Below are positions 1 through 5,938 of a stretch of 17,338 bases of DNA, one piece after another (the first letter of the stretch is position 1; the number at the start of each line of letters is the position of its first letter). The stretch covers positions 1 to 17,338 of the forward strand of contig CAMWTG010000018.1 in the NCBI GenBank assembly GCA_947177115.1, given 5' to 3'. Source of the DNA: an uncultured Clostridia bacterium. GTDB lineage: Bacteria; Bacillota; Clostridia; Oscillospirales; Oscillospiraceae. The notes under the pieces are model-generated. The model was given only the letters and a program-made list of their open reading frames with translations. It had not been told where the DNA came from and made no database searches. The translations under genes were made by a program, and so were the position numbers.

Positions 1-174
1 GATCGGCTCTCTTCTGGGCGGGGGTTCTTTGTACGTGGGCTTCTTGGGCGCCGAGGTCTGGGCATCCAGATCTTTCAGCAGCCGCAGCTCGGCGTCCAGC
101 AGCTCGCCGCAGGAGCCGCAGTAAATGCGGGAATCCTCGTTGACAAACCCGCAGTCGGGACAGCGTTTCGACAT
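1..174 (-). CDS. Zinc-ribbon protein, N-terminal part (runs off the window)
   Basis: The first 58 residues of a leftward gene are present; the rest lies beyond position 1. The N-terminus carries two CxxC knuckles (CPDC at residues 5-8 and CGSC at 19-22), the classic short zinc ribbon that heads many Firmicute membrane or regulatory proteins of unknown role. After it come a short charged helix-like stretch (LLDAELRLLKDLDAQ) and a Lys/Pro/Glu-rich linker. The start at 174 is chosen over an in-frame ATG at 180 because the AAAGGAGG site lies directly against the earlier ATG but 6 nt before this one. A consensus promoter at 225-253 drives it. The function cannot be told without the C-terminal part, which often carries membrane segments in such proteins. 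Confidence 0.8.
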   Translation of the reverse strand, partial: MSKRCPDCGFVNEDSRIYCGSCGELLDAELRLLKDLDAQTSAPKKPTYKEPPPRREPI

Positions 175-224
175 AATCATCCTCCTTTTGGTCGGCAATA
201 CGGGGGAAAACTGACATCGCTTGC

Positions 225-253
225 ATTATAGCAGAAAACATTCCTCTGTGCAA
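225..253 (-). promoter_or_regulatory. Sigma-A promoter of the zinc-ribbon gene
   Basis: Read on the minus strand: -35 TTGCAC (253-248), a 17-nt spacer, and a perfect -10 TATAAT (230-225). Transcription should begin near 218, giving a leader of about 44 nt that ends in the AAAGGAGG site. The -35 box lies inside the palindrome at 246-268, so a protein bound there would block RNA polymerase. Confidence 0.75.
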
Positions 254-268
254 GATGATCTTGCACAG
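246..268. promoter_or_regulatory. 23-bp perfect palindrome, candidate operator
   Basis: Two 11-base arms (CTGTGCAAGAT and ATCTTGCACAG) are perfectly complementary around one central G at 257. The palindrome covers the -35 box of the leftward zinc-ribbon promoter and lies between two divergent genes. A dyad of this length and position fits a dimeric repressor's site better than a terminator, as no T-run follows on either strand. The regulator is not identifiable here. Confidence 0.6.
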
Positions 269-307
269 CAATGGGTTGAACAGAGCCCTTTTTCGTCCAA
301 ATTTTGT

Positions 308-354
308 GCAAAACGCTCCGCATGTTGGAATTTTCAACATACGGAGCGCTTTGC
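308..354. repeat. 47-bp inverted repeat upstream of the radical SAM gene
   Basis: Arms 308-327 and 335-354 match at 18 of 20 positions around a 7-nt loop. Both mismatches are A-C on the plus strand but become G-U wobbles on the minus strand, so a leftward RNA would form an unbroken 20-bp stem. No U-run follows the stem on either strand, so it is not a standard intrinsic terminator. It may be a small mobile-element remnant or an RNA structure. No second copy was noticed in the window. Confidence 0.6.
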
Positions 355-357
355 CTA

Positions 358-386
358 TTGTGAAACAGCGGACAATATCCTATGCT
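358..386 (+). promoter_or_regulatory. Possible weak promoter of the radical SAM gene
   Basis: TTGTGA (358-363) and TATGCT (381-386) are 17 nt apart, each with four of six consensus bases. It is the best-placed candidate before the ribosome-binding site near 421-426, but it is weak and could be chance. Confidence 0.3.
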
Positions 387-437
387 GAAGCCGTCCCAAC
401 AAACATGACGCTATATAGAAAAGGAGACTGCAACATC

Positions 438-1784
438 ATGGGTATACAGGAAAGGTTTAAAAAGAGCGCGCTGAAAACCGCCTTCGGCTATATCGAGCGG
501 GACCCGGAGAAGAACATGCTGAAACTGCTGGACTGGGTGGACAAGCTGGCCGGCGAGGGCCCCGACAGCTTTGAGCCCCAGCGGGCGGCGTTCCGGTACG
601 TCCTGGAGCATCCGGATAACAATATGTACAAGCTGATCATGAATATTTTCCAAAGCGTAGACAACGATGTGCTGAAGGCCACCTTCGAAAATTTCTTCCT
701 CAACGCCAACATCATCGGCTGGCCCAAACAGGAGGAGATGCGGGCCAGGTATGGCTGCAACATCCCCTGGGCCATCCTGCTGGACCCCACCAGCGCCTGC
801 AACCTCCACTGCACCGGCTGCTGGGCGGCGGAGTACGGCAACAAGCTGAACCTGACTTTCGATGAAATCGACTCTATCATCCGCCAGGGCAAGGAACTGG
901 GCGTTTACATGTACATCTACACCGGCGGCGAGCCCCTGGTGCGGAAGGCGGACCTGATCGCCCTGTGCGAGAAGCACGCAGACTGCCAGTTCCTGGCCTT
1001 CACCAACGCCACCCTGATCGATGAGGCTTTTGCCGGTGAGATGCTGCGGGTGAAAAACTTCATCCCCGCCATTAGTTTGGAGGGGTTTGAGGAGGCTACC
1101 GATGGCCGCCGGGGAGACGGCGTGTACCGGAAGGTGTGCAGGGCCATGGCTATCCTGAAGGAGAAGAAGCTCCCCTTCGGCATCTCCGCCTGCTACACCA
1201 GTCAGAACCTGGATTCCATCAGCTCCGATGCGTTCATGGACCACCTGGTGGACTGCGGCGCAAAATTTATCTGGTACTTCCACTACATGCCTGTGGGCAA
1301 CGATGCCGCTCCCGCCCTGCTGCCCAGCCCGGAGCAGCGCACCGCCATGTACCACCGGGTCCGGGCCATCCGCTCCACCAAGCCCATCTTTGCCATGGAT
1401 TTCCAGAACGATGGCGAGTATGTGGGCGGATGCATTGCCGGCGGCCGGCGGTACCTCCACATCAATGCCAATGGGGACGCGGACCCCTGCGTGTTCATCC
1501 ATTACTCCGACTCCAACATCCGGGAGAAGACCCTCCTGGAGTGCCTGCAGGGCCCCATGTTCATGGCCTATCACGATGGCCAGCCCTTTGACGAGAACCA
1601 TCTGCGTCCCTGCCCCATGCTGGAAAACCCCCATCTGCTCCGGGAGATGGTCCACCGCACCGGGGCCCGTTCCACCGACCTGCAATCCCCGGAGAGCGTG
1701 GACCACCTGTGCGACAAATGCGTTGACTACGCCCAATGCTGGAGCCCCCAGGCGGACAAACTGTGGAACGAGGGAAAGAAATAA
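438..1784 (+). CDS. Radical SAM protein with SPASM-like C-terminal cysteines
   Basis: A 448-aa protein with the radical SAM cluster motif CNLHCTGC (Cys121, Cys125, Cys128), which binds the 4Fe-4S cluster that cleaves S-adenosylmethionine, and the SAM-contacting GGEP motif (163-166). The C-terminal third has more cysteines (332, 351, 392, 425, 428, 434) in a layout that resembles the auxiliary-cluster SPASM/twitch regions. Residues 1-105 are a mostly helical extension with no motif I recognise. The start at 438 is preceded by AAGGAG at suitable spacing; an in-frame ATG at 255 has no such site and would place the intergenic repeats inside the protein. The substrate is unknown. The membrane protein of the next gene, 51 nt downstream, suggests an envelope or lipid-linked substrate, but that is inference. 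Confidence 0.85.
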   Translation: MGIQERFKKSALKTAFGYIERDPEKNMLKLLDWVDKLAGEGPDSFEPQRAAFRYVLEHPDNNMYKLIMNIFQSVDNDVLKATFENFFLNANIIGWPKQEEMRARYGCNIPWAILLDPTSACNLHCTGCWAAEYGNKLNLTFDEIDSIIRQGKELGVYMYIYTGGEPLVRKADLIALCEKHADCQFLAFTNATLIDEAFAGEMLRVKNFIPAISLEGFEEATDGRRGDGVYRKVCRAMAILKEKKLPFGISACYTSQNLDSISSDAFMDHLVDCGAKFIWYFHYMPVGNDAAPALLPSPEQRTAMYHRVRAIRSTKPIFAMDFQNDGEYVGGCIAGGRRYLHINANGDADPCVFIHYSDSNIREKTLLECLQGPMFMAYHDGQPFDENHLRPCPMLENPHLLREMVHRTGARSTDLQSPESVDHLCDKCVDYAQCWSPQADKLWNEGKK

Positions 1785-1835
1785 GGCGGGACGCGCCGCA
1801 TAGAAGCGGGCCCCCGGCCGGAAACTAGAGTTGCT

Positions 1836-2843
1836 ATGAAGAACGGTTGGAAAAATACAGCGGGCGGGCTGCTGGCCCTGGCCGCAGTCCTGACGGCGGC
1901 GCTCCTGGTGTTCCGGGGGCACTGGCAGGAGATCCGGGAGAGCCTGGAAAGCGTCCCTCTGTGCGGCGCATTGGCACTGGCCGCCCTGGCGGCGGGATAC
2001 CAGCTGCTGGAGTCCGGCGTATGCGCCTCGCTGGTGCGGGTCCGCCTGCCCGGCTTCTCCTTCCGGCAGGCGGTGGAAGTCACGTTCCTGGGTGTCTTCG
2101 GAAATGTAGCCACCTTCGCCGTGGGATCCATGCCCATGCAGAGCCTCCTCCTCCACAAATACGGCCTGTCCTTCGGTCACGGCGTGGGGCTGCTGACGGT
2201 GGACTATATCTTCCACAAAACGTCTATTCTCCTTTATGCCACCGTCATGCTTCTGTTCCAGGGGACATGGCTGCGGGAGGCGTGCCCGGACCTGTCCCGG
2301 TACCTGCTGCTGGGGTACGGCGTATGCACGGCGATCGTTGCGGCGCTGGTGCTGCTTTGTACCTGGGGGCGGCTGGAACATCTGGCGGTAAAGCTTATCG
2401 GACTGCTGCCGGAGACGGGGAAATGGCCCCAACGGAAGGAGGCGTGGCGGACCAATCTGGAGGCGCTGTATACGCAGTCGCAGCATGTGCTGAAGGACCG
2501 GGCCCGCTGCGGCAGGATCCTGGCGCTGAACGCCATGAAGCTGCTGAGCCTGTATACGGCGGCATGGCTCTCCATCTGGCTCCTGGGGGCGGAAACGCCG
2601 GACTTCTGGCAGGCCCAGCTCCTGGCAGCGCTGATGCTGCTGATTTCCAGCGCCCTGCCCAACGTGGCGGGGGTAGGACCAACGGAATTCGCCTTCCTGA
2701 TGCTGTTCGCCCGGTTCATGCCCTACGCCCAGGCCTCCGCCGCCATGCTCCTTTACCGGACAGCCACCTACTTTTTTCCCTTCGCCGTCAGCATTGCCGC
2801 TGCGCTGTGGGTGCAGCGGCGGCAATTCTCCGGCTTTGCTTAG
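1836..2843 (+). CDS. Lysylphosphatidylglycerol-synthase-type (MprF-like) transmembrane protein
   Basis: A 335-aa integral membrane protein with roughly seven or eight hydrophobic segments (about 8-26, 42-58, 82-100, 118-142, 155-176, 230-250, 259-275, 283-325). It fits the LPG_synthase_TM / UPF0104 family, which corresponds to the flippase half of MprF. The late motif PNVAGVGPTEFAF (275-287) matches the conserved Pro/Gly-rich loop before the last helices. The cytoplasmic aminoacyl-transferase domain of full MprF is absent, so a lipid-flipping or lipid-binding role is more likely than lipid aminoacylation. It follows the radical SAM gene by 51 nt on the same strand, probably in one transcript. 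Its ribosome-binding site is weak (CTAGAG), so coupling to the upstream gene is plausible. The exact lipid is unknown. Confidence 0.8.
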   Translation: MKNGWKNTAGGLLALAAVLTAALLVFRGHWQEIRESLESVPLCGALALAALAAGYQLLESGVCASLVRVRLPGFSFRQAVEVTFLGVFGNVATFAVGSMPMQSLLLHKYGLSFGHGVGLLTVDYIFHKTSILLYATVMLLFQGTWLREACPDLSRYLLLGYGVCTAIVAALVLLCTWGRLEHLAVKLIGLLPETGKWPQRKEAWRTNLEALYTQSQHVLKDRARCGRILALNAMKLLSLYTAAWLSIWLLGAETPDFWQAQLLAALMLLISSALPNVAGVGPTEFAFLMLFARFMPYAQASAAMLLYRTATYFFPFAVSIAAALWVQRRQFSGFA

Positions 2844-2886
2844 AGCCAGTCCGGTATCCAAACAGGGCGGGAGCATATAGAAGGAC

Positions 2887-2925
2887 ACACGCAAAGCCTT
2901 TGCCGCGAAGGACAAAGGCGCGTGT
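2887..2925. repeat. Inverted repeat abutting the -35 box of the GNAT operon promoter
   Basis: ACACGC (2887-2892) pairs with GCGTGT (2920-2925) and GCCTTTG (2896-2902) pairs with CAAAGGC (2913-2919), making 13 bp with a 3-nt bulge. The right arm ends on the first base of the TTGACA -35 box. It could be an operator, or a T-less terminator for the membrane-protein gene ending at 2843. The sequence does not decide between these. Confidence 0.5.
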
Positions 2926-2953
2926 TGACAAATCCCCGCCGGGCTGTTACAAT
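2925..2953 (+). promoter_or_regulatory. Near-consensus sigma-A promoter of the GNAT/nitroreductase operon
   Basis: TTGACA (2925-2930) matches the -35 consensus exactly. A 17-nt spacer follows, then TACAAT (2948-2953), one base off the -10 consensus. Transcription would start near 2960, about 160 nt before the first large gene. Such a strong promoter followed at once by a terminator suggests control by premature termination. Confidence 0.85.
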
Positions 2954-2978
2954 ATTTCCAGAAAGGCAGGTGAATGGT

Positions 2979-3035
2979 ATGAAAACCGGAATTGACCGAT
3001 TCGGGGATATTTGCCATTCACCGTCCGTTTCCTGA
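2979..3035 (+). CDS. Possible 18-aa leader peptide
   Basis: An ATG at 2979 preceded by GGCAGGTGA opens an 18-codon frame (MKTGIDRFGDICHSPSVS) ending at TGA 3033-3035. It begins about 20 nt after the predicted transcription start and lies wholly upstream of the leader terminator. Codons 7-10 cover the proposed antiterminator strand, so a ribosome's position would affect folding. The ribosome-binding site is itself the left arm of the first stem. There is no run of a single amino acid as in classical biosynthetic attenuators; stalling by an antibiotic would be an alternative. The peptide is too short to judge by composition. Confidence 0.35.
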   Translation: MKTGIDRFGDICHSPSVS

Positions 3036-3070
3036 CGCGGCGGCTGCCGGACGGCAAAGTGGAAAAATCC

Positions 3071-3102
3071 AGCGTCCCCGAGTGCGGGGACGCTTTTTGT
3101 TT
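3071..3102 (+). terminator. Intrinsic terminator inside the operon leader
   Basis: AGCGTCCCCG (3071-3080) and CGGGGACGCT (3085-3094) form a perfect 10-bp stem with an AGTG loop, followed by TTTTTGTTT. It stands between a strong promoter and the GNAT start at 3122, not at the end of a gene, so it probably works as a conditional terminator. Confidence 0.8.
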
Positions 3103-3121
3103 CGCCGCAGAAGGAGTTTTT

Positions 3122-3580
3122 ATGTCTGTAAACACGATCCTGCTTACCGATTTTACCGATCCCCGTTTCCGCGCTGCTTTTCAGGCATATTTTGCCGAGC
3201 TGAAAATACCCGTTCAGGACTGGGACAGCCTTTTTCAGGAAATGAACGATGAGGGGACCAACCGTGCGTACCTTCTGCCTGATCGCTGGAACGGCGCGTC
3301 CGGTTTCCTGCAATTTCAGCTGACCGGCTTCTCCAACTGGTTTTTCACGGAGCCCTTTGGCTTTATCCGGGAATTCTGGGTCGCTCCCGCCCTCCGGCGG
3401 CGGGGGTACGGCTCTTTGCTGCTGGATATGGCGGAGCGGTATTTTGTGGAGCACGGCGCGTACCGCGCTCTGCTGACCGCCGATGACGCCGTGGATTTCT
3501 ATCTGGCGCGGGGCTACCGGAAAGCCCCGGGCGTCACGGCAAAGAACGACATGGAGGTTCTGACCAAAACACTGCGCTGA
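3122..3580 (+). CDS. GNAT-family N-acetyltransferase
   Basis: A 152-aa acetyltransferase of the GNAT fold. Residues 83-98 (REFWVAP followed by RRRGYGS) are the beta4 strand and the acetyl-CoA pyrophosphate-binding loop of motif A (R/Q-x-x-G-x-G/A). The C-terminal YLARGYR (127-133) matches the usual motif B end. It transfers an acetyl group from acetyl-CoA to an amine; the acceptor cannot be told from sequence. The start at 3122 is set by AGAAGGAG five bases upstream. A longer frame from 3011 would translate the leader terminator and is rejected. It is the first gene of a four-gene operon and the one directly behind the attenuator-like leader, so drug or metabolite detoxification is a reasonable but unproven guess. 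Confidence 0.85.
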   Translation: MSVNTILLTDFTDPRFRAAFQAYFAELKIPVQDWDSLFQEMNDEGTNRAYLLPDRWNGASGFLQFQLTGFSNWFFTEPFGFIREFWVAPALRRRGYGSLLLDMAERYFVEHGAYRALLTADDAVDFYLARGYRKAPGVTAKNDMEVLTKTLR

Positions 3581-3595
3581 AAAGGAGGTTTTTCC

Positions 3596-3991
3596 ATGGA
3601 GGCATTGAAAACGCTGCTTCTGCTGGCGGTCGTGATGGGCCCGCTTTTCTATGCCCTGCACCGTTTGGGCTTCATGGTGGTCAAAAGCGGTACCTTCTTC
3701 GGCGGCGCCATGGGTACGCCCACCCGCTTCTGGGGGGAGTACCGGCATCTGTGCGGTACCGTCTCCAAACGGTTCCGCATTTCCCGGAAGTACAGCGCCC
3801 TTTCCATTCAGTTGGAGGCCGTTTCCGGCAGCGCCAATGTGGAGATCCTGCTCCCGGGCGGCAGCGCTCTGTACAGCTGGCATTTTTGCAGCTCTCTGGC
3901 GGAGCAAGTCGGCTGCGGGGAGTTTGCGGACTGTACGGTACGGATCACTTCCGAAAATTTCGCAGGGAAATTCCTGATTTCCCTGGAGTAA
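3596..3991 (+). CDS. Small membrane-anchored protein of unknown function
   Basis: A 131-aa protein whose first 20 or so residues (LLLLAVVMGPLFYALHRLGF) form one hydrophobic segment that could anchor it in the membrane. The remainder is a small soluble domain with alternating strand-like stretches (SALSIQLEAV, NVEILLPGG, CTVRITSENF, KFLISLE), suggesting a beta-rich fold. No catalytic motif is visible and I do not recognise the family. The start has an AAAGGAGG site eight or nine bases upstream. It sits 15 nt after the GNAT gene and 16 nt before the ferredoxin-nitroreductase gene, so it is almost certainly co-expressed. Confidence 0.7.
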   Translation: MEALKTLLLLAVVMGPLFYALHRLGFMVVKSGTFFGGAMGTPTRFWGEYRHLCGTVSKRFRISRKYSALSIQLEAVSGSANVEILLPGGSALYSWHFCSSLAEQVGCGEFADCTVRITSENFAGKFLISLE

Positions 3992-4007
3992 CTGCAAGGA
4001 GAGTATT

Positions 4008-4787
4008 ATGGTAAATATCGATCCCGCCCTCTGCACCGGCTGCGGCCTGTGCGCCTCCAACTGCGCCGTCCACGCCATTGTCCGGAATGAGGACGGCTCC
4101 TATCGCTGCAACAAGACCTGGTGCTTTGCTTGCGGGCAGTGCGTGGCCCTGTGTCCAACTGGAGCGCCCTCCATGCCGGGACTGGAAGAGCCTGTCCCCT
4201 ACGACCCCGCAAGGTTCGATCTGGACCCGGAGATTCTGCTCAACGCCATGCGTTTCCGCCGCAGCATCCGGCGTTTCACCGGCGAGAAGGTTTCCCGCCG
4301 GGAGCTGGAGCTTCTGCTGGACGCGGGCCGCTGCGCCCCCACCAGCACCAACAGCCAGACTGTGGGCTTCACCGTACTGGACGAAGAGTTCGAGGCCATG
4401 CGGCCCAAAATATGGAAGGCCTTTGCCCACAGGGCGCAGGAAAAGGGGCGCAAGCTGCTCCTGCGCCGGTATGAGAACTATCTGGCCCATCCTGACCAGC
4501 CGGACACCCTGTTCTACGGCGGCAATCAGATGATCGTGGTCACCTCCGAGCGTCCCGTGGACGGCGGGCTGGCCCTTGCCAATATGGAACTGATGGCCCA
4601 CGCCCTGGGGCTGGGGGCGCTGTACTGCGGCTTTGCCGCCCACGCCATTGACGGTGACCCGGAGCTGCGGGCGTATTTCGGCGTCACGGAGCAGCGAAAG
4701 CTGGACAGCTGCCTGATCGTTGGACATACGGACCTCCGTTTCCAGCGCACCGCGCCCAGGAATCCGGCCAGGGTGGAGTGGAGGTGA
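4008..4787 (+). CDS. Ferredoxin-nitroreductase fusion flavoprotein
   Basis: A 259-aa fusion. Residues 1-55 hold two 4Fe-4S motifs, CTGCGLCASNC (Cys9, 12, 15, 19) and CFACGQCVALC (Cys39, 42, 45, 49) with CP after the last, a bacterial 2[4Fe-4S] ferredoxin. Residues 75-245 are an FMN-dependent nitroreductase domain: RRSIRRF (84-90) and APTSTNSQ (110-117) are typical phosphate- and flavin-binding motifs, and the GGNQMIVVTS and LGLGALYCGF stretches fit the rest of the fold. Such fusions in anaerobes pass electrons from ferredoxin to the flavin and reduce nitro compounds, quinones or other acceptors; the natural substrate is usually unknown. AAGGAGAG precedes the ATG. Its stop codon lies inside the ribosome-binding site of the next gene. 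Confidence 0.9.
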   Translation: MVNIDPALCTGCGLCASNCAVHAIVRNEDGSYRCNKTWCFACGQCVALCPTGAPSMPGLEEPVPYDPARFDLDPEILLNAMRFRRSIRRFTGEKVSRRELELLLDAGRCAPTSTNSQTVGFTVLDEEFEAMRPKIWKAFAHRAQEKGRKLLLRRYENYLAHPDQPDTLFYGGNQMIVVTSERPVDGGLALANMELMAHALGLGALYCGFAAHAIDGDPELRAYFGVTEQRKLDSCLIVGHTDLRFQRTAPRNPARVEWR

Positions 4788-4794
4788 TCGGAAT

Positions 4795-5280
4795 ATGGAG
4801 CACATTGAAATCAGGAGCGTCTCCGCCGGTGACGCGGAGTTCCTGTTCCAATTGATGAACGAACCTACCGTCATGAAAGCCCTGAATGAAGTCCCAACGG
4901 AAAAACGGGACTGGGAAGAAGCCGTTTCCGCCTGGAGCGAGGATGCCGATGAAGAAGGGTATATTGTTCTCCGCAGCGGGCAGCCGGCCGGCTGGTTTGC
5001 TGTAAACGGTCTGCTGGCGGACGATCATACCGCTTTCTTGAAAATGGCGGTTTTACTCCCTGCATACCAGGGTAAACACATCGGAAGATATGTAATAACC
5101 AAAATCAAAGAAAATTTGCAATCCAGGGGAATCCTGTCCATCGCCTTATTTACCAATCAGAGCAATTTGAAAGCCCAAAAATGCTACGCTAAGTGCGGTT
5201 TCAAAGTCATTGATACGCTGACAGAGGAAATGTCAGATCATACCATCGCAGACCGGTACAAAATGGCGTGTCAGATTTAG
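4795..5280 (+). CDS. GNAT-family N-acetyltransferase (second in operon)
   Basis: A 161-aa acetyltransferase. Motif A is YQGKHIGRYV (91-100), with the Q-x-x-x-I-G acetyl-CoA loop; motif B is NQSNLKAQKCYAKCGFK (121-137), close to the RimI/RimJ-type N-x-x-A-x-x-x-Y-x-x-x-G-F signature. The start at 4795 is preceded by GGAGGTGAT, which fully matches the 16S rRNA tail and contains the TGA stop of the previous gene, so the two are translationally coupled. The second half uses more A/T-ending codons than its neighbours, which may mean a separate origin. The acceptor substrate is unknown. The 44-nt terminator at 5291-5334 ends the operon. Confidence 0.85.
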   Translation: MEHIEIRSVSAGDAEFLFQLMNEPTVMKALNEVPTEKRDWEEAVSAWSEDADEEGYIVLRSGQPAGWFAVNGLLADDHTAFLKMAVLLPAYQGKHIGRYVITKIKENLQSRGILSIALFTNQSNLKAQKCYAKCGFKVIDTLTEEMSDHTIADRYKMACQI

Positions 5281-5290
5281 CGGCTGCGCA

Positions 5291-5334
5291 CGCAAAAAAG
5301 TCCGGCAGGCAAAAGCCTGCCGGACTTTTTTGCG
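5291..5334. terminator. Bidirectional intrinsic terminator between GNAT and rplS
   Basis: A perfect 44-nt palindrome with 20-nt arms around AAAA. The GC core GTCCGGCAGGC/GCCTGCCGGAC is flanked by six A on the left and six T on the right, so each strand has a stem followed by a U-run. It serves both the rightward GNAT operon (stop at 5280) and leftward rplS (stop at 5338). Confidence 0.95.
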
Positions 5335-5337
5335 TTA

Positions 5338-5676
5338 TCAGAGCTTCTCGCGGACCTTGGCAGCCTTGCCCACGCGGTCGCGCAGGTAGTACAGCTTGGC
5401 CCGGCGCACAACGCCGTGACGCACCACCTCGATCTTGTCGATGGTGGGGGAGTGCAGCGGGAACACCTTCTCCACGCCGATGCCGTAGGACACGCGGCGG
5501 ACGGTGATGGTCTCCTCAATGCCGCCGTGCTTCTTGGCGATGACGATGCCCTCGTAGACCTGAATGCGCTCGCGGGCGCCTTCCTTGACCTTCACATGCA
5601 CCTTGACGGTGTCGCCAACCTGAATGCCGGGCATCTCTTTGATCTGAGATTTGGTCAGTTCCTTAATGAGATCCAT
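5338..5676 (-). CDS. rplS: 50S ribosomal protein L19
   Basis: A 112-aa protein of the usual bL19 length. It has the conserved core GIQVGDTVKVHVKVKEG (17-33), RIQVYEGIVIAKKHGG (37-52) and the signature RRVSYGIGVEKVFPLHSP (60-77), and ends in RRAKLYYLRDRVGKAAKVRE. L19 lies at the 30S-50S interface and helps stabilise the assembled ribosome. In many bacteria rplS follows trmD and rimM; here it stands alone behind a fucosidase gene, with its own promoter and terminator. AGGAGG lies nine bases before the ATG. Identification is unambiguous. Confidence 0.98.
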   Translation of the reverse strand: MDLIKELTKSQIKEMPGIQVGDTVKVHVKVKEGARERIQVYEGIVIAKKHGGIEETITVRRVSYGIGVEKVFPLHSPTIDKIEVVRHGVVRRAKLYYLRDRVGKAAKVREKL

Positions 5677-5772
5677 GGGATTTTTCCTCCTAATTTATAG
5701 GCGTTCTTAACAATTTGGGATGAACGGGACAACATCCGGCCCCGCCCTTGACAGAGGACCGCCCTTTATCGC
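5677..5772 (-). promoter_or_regulatory. rplS 5' leader, possible autoregulatory element
   Basis: A roughly 95-nt leader lies between the predicted start of transcription and the rplS ATG. It contains a GC-rich stretch and a short stem GGATG/CATCC (around 5717-5736). Firmicute L19 mRNAs are known to carry a leader used for feedback by L19. I cannot match this one to that structure by eye, so only its position supports the idea. Confidence 0.3.
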
Positions 5773-5778
5773 CATGAT

Positions 5779-5807
5779 AGAATACCACAGGCGGAAAAAA
5801 ATTGCAA
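5779..5807 (-). promoter_or_regulatory. Promoter of rplS
   Basis: Read leftward: TTGCAA (5807-5802), a 17-nt T-rich spacer, then TATTCT (5784-5779), each with four or five consensus bases. The 262-bp gap between the fucosidase stop and rplS shows no clear terminator: the one GC hairpin near 5909-5927 lacks a U-run. Some read-through from the fucosidase operon into rplS is therefore possible. Confidence 0.6.
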
Positions 5808-5938
5808 GAACTTTTTTCATTTACGGCAGAAAAATCCACTTTTAGCCGGACTATCTCCCCCCAATGGCACAGGCTGCGCATCGCACAAACGGATTCCGTG
5901 TCTTTGGGGGCGGCGCTTGTTTCGCCGCATAGAAAACA

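Larger units (their letters stand above)
2960..3121 (+). promoter_or_regulatory. Structured leader, candidate transcription attenuator
   Basis: This 160-nt leader contains, in order, an 18-codon mini-ORF, a stem GGTGAATGG/CCATTCACC (2969-2977 with 3014-3022), a stem CCGTCCG/CGGACGG (3021-3027 with 3048-3054) and an intrinsic terminator (3071-3102). The two early stems share bases 3021-3022, so they exclude each other. Bases 2999-3008 can pair with 3074-3083 over 10 bp (two G-U), which would use the left arm of the terminator and act as an antiterminator. This arrangement fits ribosome- or ligand-controlled attenuation. It matches no riboswitch class I recognise. The pairings are seen directly; the switching behaviour is inferred. 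Confidence 0.5.

Noticed and set aside
255..437. Extension of the radical SAM protein to an upstream ATG
   Set aside because: The added 61 residues would encode the palindrome and inverted repeat, there is no ribosome-binding site at 255, and AAGGAG stands before 438.
411..3017. Long open frame on the minus strand opposite the radical SAM and membrane-protein genes
   Set aside because: It is antisense to two well-supported genes, has low-complexity Gln/Gly/His-rich translation and no ribosome-binding site. It arises from GC-biased codon use on the other strand.
3011..3121. Extension of the first GNAT to an upstream ATT/ATG-type start
   Set aside because: It would translate through the intrinsic terminator and lacks a ribosome-binding site, whereas AGAAGGAG precedes 3122.
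5909..5927. Terminator of the fucosidase operon
   Set aside because: The GC stem lacks a following U-run on the minus strand, so it cannot be called an intrinsic terminator.
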